Assembly (NCBI GenBank): GCA_002751075.1
Contig: NAOQ01000236.1
Coordinates: 28,298 to 57,357, forward strand
Source of the DNA: Ichthyophonus hoferi
Taxonomy: Eukaryota > Opisthokonta > Ichthyosporea > Ichthyophonida > Ichthyophonidae
Direction: 5' to 3'
Length of the DNA: 29,060 bases
Below, piece after piece: positions 20,627 to 29,060 of this stretch. Made by a program: the position numbers and the translations under genes. The stretch's first letter is position 1. The number at the start of each line of letters is the position of its first letter. The notes beneath the pieces were generated by a model that did not search any database, was not told the origin of the DNA, and saw only the letters and a list, made by a program, of their open reading frames with translations.

Positions 20627-23600
20627 TTAACGGCTGTAAGGGTGGTAAGAACGCTGCTGTAAAATGAAAAACACTGTAAGAAATATGTACATATAATACC
20701 TATGACAAGCACAATATCGGACTAAAAACTGCAAACAAAACAGTGATAAAACTACAGACTGAGTGGATATACCCAGAGTACAATTCACGATTACCCTCTT
20801 AACACTAACTGTATATGTATGCACATGATATTTTCGTATGCATCAGCTACTATCCTTAATTCTTATACATTCTACTTAATTTACAACATATAACACACTA
20901 ACCTGACGCACATTTCCGCTGTAACTAGACGCACCACTGCTGGCACCAGTACTCTGTGCACCTCCAGTGGCACCATAGCTAGATCCGGACTGCTGACCGT
21001 ACTGGCCCATGCCATAGCCTCCTGTCACGCCATTTATCATTGGTTATTTATGTTTTGCATTTGTATCATAAAAAGCACTATACGGGAAAAGAAAAAGAAT
21101 TTTTTTGTAGACACCCTAACCTAGAACTATTAATTAATAATTGTATTAGACAATCTCACAGAACACAGTATCAAAAAAAAACAAACATACCGTAGTTATT
21201 GTAAGACTGGTCATATCCACCACCATAGCTATTTCCTTGTTGTCCATAGCTTCCCTGTTGGCCGTAACCGCTAGAGGCAGTCTGGTTGCTGTATCCACTA
21301 GATCCACCCTGACCACCGTAAGAGCCATAGCTTCCAGATCCATAGCCACTGTCCTGACCATATCCTCCCTGGCCGCCGTAGTTGCCAGCTATAACAAGCA
21401 TTGTAACATCGATAATCAGTTATAGCCAGGCACTTAAAACACTACTATTAATCTTTAAATGGACATAATCATCATTTGCTCTATTCTATTGCCTAAAAAC
21501 AAGAATAAAAAACTCGAGCCACAAACAACACATGAAAAAATCATAGTCATAGCCGAAGGATTAAGGTAAGAACAGCAAACAGCAGTGCAACAACATGATG
21601 AACATACATACACACACAGAGGCATTCAATACAAAAAGTGTGGCAAAAAAAGAAAATCAAAAACCCACCAGGTCCACCATATCTTCCTCCTGTCTGGTAG
21701 CCGCTACCCTGTTGACCATAGCTACCATTTCCACCGTATCCACCCTGGGTACCACCATAGCTCTGGCGACCTCCATAACTACCCTGGGGTCCTCCATATC
21801 CTCCGCCGTAGCCTCCCTGTTGGTAACGGCCACCGTCACGGCCACCATATCCACCATCGCGGCTGCCCCTATATTATTATATAGATCAAGAGAGTGAAGG
21901 GAAAGAGACTGTCAGTGTGGGATCCAGTTTGCATCATAAGTGAAAAAGGGGTTGACGTTACGAAGCGATCTTGTGAAGGTTGGGTTTCACATTTGTAATT
22001 GGCTTTGGTATATGTAATCTATCAATGTACTATATTTTGGAAATAGGTATATTTCCAAGCATGTACATCTCTATTAGAAATACTGGAAATCGTACCTTCC
22101 ATAATCGTTGTACTGATTTGGACCACCGAAATCCCTGAGGCATGACATACCTAGCTGTCAGCTCTACAGACCTATACTACCCTACTGACTATTTCCTATA
22201 TCTACTTATACTTTGTTTATAAGCTGCAGTACTGTTTAAATAATTGACTTGAATTGTATAATAGGCTTCAAAAAGATATTGGAGATTAGGTCGCTGCACT
22301 ACACTACTGATAGTAACATAACAGATACCACTCGCACTGTTGATAGATTAACGTTATATTGTGATACGACAGTCACAAATAAGTAATATGCTAAAGAATT
22401 TTTTGGTTTTGGTTGCCAGTGCCACAAAAGATACCTGGCATAGCGACCACCATAACCTCCGTAATGATTGGATGGACCATCATTGTAACCCCTGTATTAT
22501 AATACATAGTACAGTTAGCACAATGTAGATCAAAGCAGAGCTCACTACATTCTACTGTCTGTCAACCGAGTACTGTCATATCGACTATATGATAACATCT
22601 AACAGGAGCGATAGGAGGGGGAGGGGAAGAAGTAGGGATGAGCGATGCTATACCTGGGGCCTCCTCTCTCCATGCCTCTAGGCTCGGCCTTCTTGACCTC
22701 AACCTAATGGTGGTAATTGATTGGTTGATACAATTATAAAGCTATTGAACATATAGAAGAATTTAGCTAGGGGAAATATAAGACCAAGAGAAAGCATTCA
22801 AGTTCAACCGACATAAAAGATAAAAAATAAATGGTGATATAGACAGAAGAATATCATAATATAACCTATCCATACAATACAATACCACCATACCCTGCAC
22901 CTACCTGCTTGCCATCAATATCGTGCCATCTCTTCTGGCAAAGGTTCTCAACAACATCCTCTGACTCGAAGGTGATGAATCCGAAACCACGAGGGCGTTC
23001 AGTGGCTCTATCCTTCATCATCAGAAGCTCCTCAATGGGGCCATAGGTGGTGAAGTAGGCCTTGATAGTATCCTCAGAGGTGGTCTGGGCAATACCTCCA
23101 ATGAACACCTTCTTAGTCTTAAATTCCCCTCTCTTTTCACCCTTGGGCTGGGCTTTCTTGACCTCAACCTGTGTGTAGAGTGCAGGAGGAGGCGTTAGGT
23201 TGGTATATACGGTTACAAGTGCGACACAGAAGCATACATAAATATATGTGCAAGCCAGACACATTACAGGTGAGTATGGATTCGTAATGGATAGGAGGGT
23301 AAGAAAATTACATTAAAAAATACTAAATTAAAATACGAAATATTCTTAAAAATTCATATTAGTCAAGTCCAAAACAATATATTTTGGCATATCAGGATGA
23401 CAAGGCAAGGAATACATCGTTATTAATAAAAAAGAAAGTGAAGTAGGAAGCAACGTACCGTACGGCTATCAAGGGTATGGGGGACACCGGCAATGGCGGC
23501 CTCGAGAGCAGATCCGTCAGAGAAGCTCACAAATCCGAAACCTCTATAAAGGTAAAAGTAGATTTAGTGATAAATACAGACTTAATGAATTAAAAAAATG

Positions 23601-24869
23601 AGACAGTGACAGATAGTACATCAAATAAAGACGCTCATATAATTGTTAATCTGGTTATTTCACAATTTTTTTAAAAGTGTAGAGATGAGTTTTTGATTGT
23701 TTAACCACAAGGAATTTACAGCACAAAATAGAGGCAAATGGAAACTAAAACATAAAGGTAGGTGTTACAGCCATCAAGGAAGGTACTTTATTATAGCGAA
23801 GGTAAGATGGAAGAGAGATAAAAAATCAAAGAATAGAGACGGAGAAGAGAAGAGGAGAGGACGGATAAATACCTTGAACGCTGAGTCTGAGGATCTTTCA
23901 TGACAACACAGTCAACAATATCACCATACTTGCCGAAGTAGGCGCGCATACCCTCTACAGGTAATAATGTCAGTTAAATCAATTTCAAAGTGATAATACA
24001 ATGCTGCCGTGGGCAACGGTAAGGGTGTGTATACATAAAAAGGGGCATTAATATTAATAATCGGATCGGCCTGGGACAACATTGCGCTGGAAATAATAAG
24101 TAGTCAGGAGTGGAACTCACCCCAATAATTAAATAACCAATATAATACAACATAACTTGAACTAGAAGCATACTATACTGGTGTGCAGTTACAAAAACTA
24201 AATGTGAATATGTATCTTACCCTCTGTGGTGTCCCAACTAAGGCCTCCTATGAAAATTTTGCTAGCAATAGGGAAACAACGCGATCTGTCAGTAAACTAG
24301 TCGCTAGGCAATAGATACTCTAGAGCTAGGCTAGCCAATTCTAGCCTGTCTTGTAGGACTGTCTTGTAGTTATGCAGCTAACCTTATTCCTTAGCTTTGT
24401 TGTTGCCTGTCTGCTAAGCTGCTAGAAAGAAAAAAGATGCGCCCCTTTTGGCTTTCTATAAACAGAAAATAGGAGAGCATATACTTTACCTTGGGGTAAT
24501 ACTGGTATACTGGTAAATAACAAAAAACAAATATAGAAAATATTGTTATGTAGTGAGAAAATATTGATAGAAAGGTAGAAAAAAAAAAGAAAAAAAAAAA
24601 CAAATACAAGACAAACGCAGTTGCAAAATGTACGAGGAAAGCAACCAAAAAAGGAAACAAAAACAAAAACAAAAAATGAATGGCAAAACATACTGTTGCT
24701 CGCGGTCACCAACGGCAGGCTTGGGCTCCTCCTGTTGGTTATTGTCCTGCACATTGGTCTGGTCGTTGGTCTGATTATCTACCTGCTGTTGCTGGTCAGC
24801 GTGGGACTCCTGAACCTGGTCCTGGACCTGGTTGTCGTACTGTTCCTGGCCTTCGTAGTTGTCCGACAT
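20627..24869 (-). CDS. hnRNP A/B-type RNA-binding protein, DAZAP1/Musashi/Hrp48-like (2 RRMs + Gly-rich tail)
   Basis: Proteins of this type bind nuclear and cytoplasmic mRNA and act in splicing, export, localisation and translation. I join twelve exons on the minus strand: 24869-24694, 24261-24221, 23954-23873, 23543-23459, 23168-22905, 22703-22654, 22491-22435, 22134-22096, 21868-21669, 21388-21191, 21021-20903 and 20656-20627. This gives 446 residues and a TAA stop, with all phases agreeing. Residues 1-58 are Gln/Asn/Asp-rich. RRM1 has RNP2 KIFIGGL (60-66) and RNP1 RGFGFVSF (100-107). RRM2 has KVFIGGI (148-154) and RGFGFITF (188-195), then GKQVEVKKAEPRG, as in DAZAP1/Hrp48. From about 230 on the tail is Gly/Tyr/Gln/Ser-rich with scattered Arg, a low-complexity, phase-separation-prone type. 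It ends QRSYHPYSR, which fits a PY nuclear localisation signal. The start has no in-frame competitor and begins an open exon. Confidence 0.93.
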
Positions 24870-25781
24870 ATTTGCGTATCTGTAAATTTTTATAATCTAA
24901 ATCAGATGCTAACACTAATTAAAATTAACGAACAACCAAATCAACCCTTCAAAATATTGTCGAGTCTCCCTCCAAACGTCAAAAAATCTTAAGCTCGCGG
25001 AAAAATGAAGAAAAAAACTACAACATATCAAATCATTATAGAAGTAAGTAATTTTTTAAAAACAAAAGGCATGACAGCTTAGTAAGAGAGGGCAACGAAA
25101 CAAAATAAAATAAAACGACACAAATAAAAATATAACATACATCCCCTACGTAAAATAATGACTAAACTATCACTAGTGCAAATGAAGTCTAAGTTAAGGC
25201 GTGTTCAGGGTTGAGCTACAAATGATTTACCCGCCTCTTCGTCACGTGCAGTGTAGTGAGGCACACATTAAACGTGATATTATATTTATTTGAAATTATT
25301 AATTCGACATTTGGTGATCAAAATTGTTTAATTTTTTATTTGTTTATGTCAACAATTAGTTGCGTGATTCAACGCTATGACGCTGGCTTATATTTACTTT
25401 AGTTTGTCAGGATGAGGTTAAAATGTGTCATTTTCTAATGTATGTGTAGTAGTATAATATAAACACACATTTTTAATAATAAAAATAAAAATAATCTTCA
25501 AAATTAATCATTGTTATTTTTCAAAACAAAACAGAAATTGAAGATTTGGGTACAATTTCCATAAAAAATGAATCGGACATAAATATAGCATTAAATATAA
25601 ATCTTTTTTACGCAATTTTATAATTGGTCCCCAACATGTGCTGAAGGAAAAGGAGTGTAAATTCAGATATATATAAATGACCACATGCTTCTAGGAAATA
25701 TTGTATAGCCAATTTGATTTTTTTTTTATTGTGTTAGTTTTGTATCTGTGTTTCTTTCCTTATTACACTTCAACCGTCAAT
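24870..25781. promoter_or_regulatory. Shared 5' region of the divergent hnRNP and CELF genes
   Basis: The 912 bases between the two start codons hold no other gene. On the hnRNP side a minus-strand acceptor-like TTTACAG ends 14 bases before the ATG, which suggests a 5' UTR intron. A possible donor, GCGG followed by GTAAAT, lies near 25231. A palindromic E-box CACGTG lies at 25243-25248 close to that candidate first exon. On the CELF side a TATA-like tatatataa (25668-25676), a CCAAT at about 25709 and a pyrimidine-rich tract precede the ATG. These sites are inferred from sequence only. Confidence 0.45.
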
Positions 25782-28647
25782 ATGGATACCACTGCTGTAC
25801 AGGTTAAAACTAAAGATGCCGATGCAGTCAAATTGTTTGTAGGCCAAATTTCACGTACTACTGATGAGCAGGAGTTGATGACAATGTTTGAGGAGTTCGG
25901 CCCTGTGTTTGAACTTCACATACTAAGGGATAAGGTCACTGGCACCAGCAAGGGTAAGTGTCAAAGGTCCTGTTATATGTTTTATTATGTTACATGGGAT
26001 GAAACTTAATGGGAACCGAAAAGACGAGGCAATGTAGTGTTATTTAGACATTATTTGTCCGTTTTTCTTTTGTATATATTAAGTGTACCGCTTGTGTGTG
26101 TACAGTGGGTGTATTAATTTAGAAAATGTATTGATTTTTACAGTCGCTATTGATTATGTCACCGTTATTATTATTATTGTTATACATAATCTTTATAATA
26201 ATATGTTGTAGTATGTTAATGTCTTACCACCCTTGTAGGATGTGCTTTTGTTACCTATTGCCACCGTGCTAGTGCTGATAAGTGTCTACAGACCCTTCAC
26301 GGCAACCGCACTCTCCCTGGGGTATGTATGATATGTTTATGTGTTGGTTTGTTATTTATTTTCATACTTATATATTCTTATACGTTTTGTTTTTTGTTTT
26401 TTTGTTGTTGTTATTTTAGGTAATATATAGCCTCAAATTAAATGTGTGCATGATTGTGTTATATACACAAATATGTGGACAAATATGTAATTTTTGCTTA
26501 TTTGGATGTTTAAAGCTATTGAGTAAGTTCAGAGGACTTATTATAGATAAAGATACACGAAATTGTATTTTTAATAATGGACTATTTGCCGAGTATTAAC
26601 GTGTAGAATTATCCGTATGTGTTAGTTTAAAATAAGCCTAACTAGTTACTTTGCTTTATTATAGATGAATCACGCTCTTCAGGTGAAACTTGCCGACAGC
26701 GAACAGCAGAAGGAAGGTAGGTCGAATTAAAAAACACTATTTAAATGTATATTTCATTAAATAATTTTGAATTGATAATACCTTCTATAAAAATGCCTTC
26801 ATATTGATCAGTTTTGGTTACAATTATGTCGCCTTTTGATAACTATATCGTACTACTCGTTGTATTGTATAATTTATATCATTATGGTATATATAACACC
26901 GTCATTTTCAATATTATGTTAATCTCGTTATTATATCCTTTATTTAACAGAGCAAAGAAAGCTCTTTGTTGGTATGGTGTCCAAGACGGCCAACGAGGAG
27001 CAGCTTCGTGCCATGTTTGCTCCCTATGGTACAGTTGAAGACCTTACCATCCTAAGATCTCCCGATGGTGCTAGCAAGGGTAAGTGACTATTATTTTTAT
27101 TGTTTTGTTTTCGGTTAGTTATTGTTAGTGCTAGCGTATCCTATCACTTAGCTATTTCATTTTTTAAAAAAATACTTATTGACTTATGTACAGGCTGTGC
27201 CTTTGTCCGTTATGGCACCCTGGCCCAGTCTCTTGCTGCCATTAATGCCCTCAACAATAGCATGACCATGGAAGGATGTGCCCAGCCTATGGTTGTCAAG
27301 CCTGCTGAAACAGAAAAAGAGAAGTTTGCTAAGAGACAGCAGAAGGGTGTGGTTATGGGCGGAGCCCAGTTTGGCATGAACACCATGTTCCCCAACCCTA
27401 TGGTGAGTGGTGTTGATTTTTAATATTATGTTTATTAAAGCTATATTGCTTATCTTGTCTTATCCATGCTACAATTGTTCGACTATAGAGTTATGGTATG
27501 TATAAGTGTATGCGTTCATATCATACAATTTCGATATAACATAACATGATGTGTACTGATCAGTGTATCGATAATTGCTTGCTCAGATGTACCAACAGAT
27601 GATGCAACAGCAAATGATGCAACAACAAATGAACCCCCAATTTGCTGGCATGGGTATGAGTGGACAACAACAGATGGGTGGCCAGGACATGACCCAGTAT
27701 GGTATGCAGCCAGGTATTGTACTTACTTACCTATCTCTATGTAGTGTATTAAAGGTTTATTTTTATGTATGCATGCATTTCATTAAAAATGTGCTTTCAC
27801 TATACTTATTATATATATCTATATAGCATATGGCTATGCCACCAGCCCCGCCGCTGGTTTTGGATTTGCTCCCGCTACTCAACAACAAGCTGTCAATACC
27901 ACTGGGCCTGAAGGTGCTAACTTGTTCATCTACCACCTTCCCCTCGAGTGGGCTGACCAAGATCTGTTCCAGGCCTTTGCTACTTTCGGCAATGTTGTGA
28001 GCTCCAAGGTTTTCATTGACAAGAACACCAACCAGAGCAAATGCTTCGGTATGTTTATATTTTTTCCTTTTTGTTTGTTGGTGGATGTAGGAGTTCTGTG
28101 AGTATATAATATATAGTAAAGTAATAGGTATTATTTTTTTGTGATTTTCTTTTGTCTATGTCTCTTAACTAATAATTTTTTTGTTTTTATTGACAAAGAA
28201 CATCAATCAGAGCAGGTGCTTTGGTATTTTTTTCCCTTTCTATTGGTGGATGTAAAGGGTTTGTTTACATATTAATATTTAATTTAAGGTCGTTATCTTT
28301 TTATCTTGATCTTCTAATATTATTGGTGGTTACTACGTTACAGGTTTCGTCAGCTATGACAATGCTACTTCTGCTAGCAACGCTATCCAGCATATGAATG
28401 GATACCAGGTAATGATGGGAATACGTATATGCGTAGGGTGTGGGATTCATGAGCAGCATACATGCTTGTATTGGTTGGTTGCTTATTGACTTATTTGCTA
28501 CATATATATATATATATTAGGTATCGTTATATTGGTGTGTATTACATACAGTACATTAACGTTGATGTGCTTTTTTGTATACAGGTCGGCAACAAGAGGC
28601 TGAAAGTGCAGCTTAAGCGTTCCAAGGAGGCGTCCCGCCCTTATTAA
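25782..28647 (+). CDS. CELF/Bruno-like RNA-binding protein (3 RRMs)
   Basis: CELF proteins bind GU-rich RNA and control alternative splicing, deadenylation and translation. I join nine exons: 25782-25953, 26239-26321, 26665-26716, 26951-27079, 27194-27402, 27587-27713, 27827-28048, 28344-28408 and 28585-28647. This gives 373 residues and a TAA stop, with all phases agreeing. RRM1 has KLFVGQI (17-23) and KGCAFVTY (57-64). RRM2 has KLFVGMV (106-112) and KGCAFVRY (145-152). A linker of about 100 residues includes a Met/Gln-rich exon (216-257). RRM3 has NLFIYHLP (289-296) and KCFGFVSY (329-336). The C-terminus [18 protein letters not shown] is almost that of animal CELF proteins. The linker is shorter than in vertebrate CELF1. 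The ATG at 25782 is the first in the open exon and leads straight into RRM1, as usual for the family. Introns are 113-343 bases. Confidence 0.95.
28182..28256 (+). repeat. Decayed duplicate of a CELF exon 7 end and its donor, inside intron 7
   Basis: This intronic stretch matches 28008-28090, that is, the last 40 or so bases of exon 7 plus the start of intron 7. The exon has attgacaagaacaccaacc and the copy has attgacaaagaacatcaatc; both continue through cagagcaRRtgcttYggtat and ggtggatgta. The copy has one extra base that shifts the frame, and its donor reads GTATTT instead of GTATGT. Confidence 0.9.
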
Positions 28648-29060
28648 GAACTAATAGGAACAATGAACTATAATATAATATAGTTCATGGTTCTAGGATT
28701 TGATTTAGAAAACTCCGAAAGTTTAGTTATAACAGAAACCCAGGGACCGAATTATGTATACAGCTGATGTGTTTAGTATGGTGACACCATCCGTGTGGCG
28801 TGCGTTGTTGTGTGCTGTTGTGGACGGGACGTCATTTACTTGTATGCCTTCCACCCTACCGGGCCGTTGTGGTGTCTACCTAATGTTGAACTACATATAA
28901 AGATTGTTCGTGTGGAACTTGTTGTGCTGTATGAATATGAATGATGCGTTGTTTTTTGGTTATGTTGTTGCCTGTTAAGTTAGAAACAATTTAAAACGAA
29001 TGAATGAAAACACTAAACTATATCCTTGAAATATGAGCCCATTATGCTATGAAGCACTGA
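28648..29060 (+). other. 3' UTR and flank of the CELF gene
   Basis: No further gene is seen. A perfect 10-base-pair hairpin (28663-28672 with 28679-28688, loop atataa) begins 15 bases after the stop codon. GU-rich tracts lie at about 28792-28823 and 28913-28978, with several UGUU and GUUGU words. No canonical AATAAA is present, so the 3' end is undefined and may lie outside the window. Confidence 0.5.

Noticed and set aside
21585-21897. Two frames of about 100 codons on the plus strand
   Set aside because: They are antisense to hnRNP exon 9, whose repetitive Gly/Tyr codons leave the other strand open.
24391-24754. Minus-strand frames rich in Phe and Leu
   Set aside because: They lie wholly or mostly in intron 1 of the hnRNP gene, opposite A-rich runs; membrane-like composition is an artefact of the T-rich strand.
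24621-24992. 123-codon plus-strand frame with hydrophobic LLLV runs
   Set aside because: It is antisense to the Gln/Asp-rich first hnRNP exon, since CAG/GAC codons read as CTG/GTC on the other strand.
27210-27395. 61-codon minus-strand frame
   Set aside because: It is antisense to CELF exon 5, which has clear RRM2 sequence.
1-29060. CRISPR arrays, operons, rRNA or tRNA genes
   Set aside because: The sequence is spliced eukaryotic DNA; there are no regularly spaced identical repeats, no ribosome-binding sites and no recognisable structural RNA genes.

Overview
This window is intron-rich, AT-rich eukaryotic nuclear DNA. Coding exons are short (about 30-260 bases), bounded by GTATGT/GTAAGT-type donors and TTNCAG-type acceptors, and cut by introns of about 110-650 bases. 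The gene content (a TBC1D10-type RabGAP, a DAZAP1/Musashi/Hrp48-type hnRNP, a CELF/Bruno protein) together with Ty1/copia relics would suit an opisthokont, perhaps a unicellular relative of animals or an early fungus. The sequence alone does not settle this.

Region by region. Bases 1-2551 (minus) hold the first exons of a TBC-domain RabGAP that runs off the left edge; its introns carry pentanucleotide and GA repeats. Bases 2552-9340 are a repeat-rich tract with trinucleotide microsatellites, mosaic pieces of a copia family and small inverted repeats. Bases 9340-13080 (plus) and 13415-16350 (minus) are two old, broken Ty1/copia elements lying tail to tail. Bases 16480-18750 hold further repeat copies, a gag-like frame and a large inverted repeat of about 250-base arms. 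At 18940-19064 (minus) lies an orphan exon that looks like the start of a DDI1-type ubiquitin-like domain, with an in-frame TAG. Bases 19070-20600 are AT-rich and without a gene I can support.

The right third is the well-conserved host part: a divergent pair of RNA-binding protein genes. The minus-strand gene (24869 to 20627, 12 exons, 446 residues) is a two-RRM hnRNP with a long Gly/Tyr/Gln tail and a possible PY nuclear localisation signal at the C-terminus. The plus-strand gene (25782 to 28647, 9 exons, 373 residues) is a three-RRM CELF/Bruno-like protein. They share a 912-base 5' intergenic region. I reconstructed all exon joins by hand from reading frame, splice sites and family similarity, and every phase is consistent. 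Both proteins are of types that act in splicing, mRNA stability and translation.

The observations most worth a second look are: a decayed duplicate of an exon end plus splice donor inside a CELF intron; matching intron positions in the tandem RRMs of both genes; frame-neutral cassette exons in the hnRNP tail; the orphan DDI1-like exon; the large inverted repeat; and a short acidic peptide frame conserved between two inverted repeat copies.
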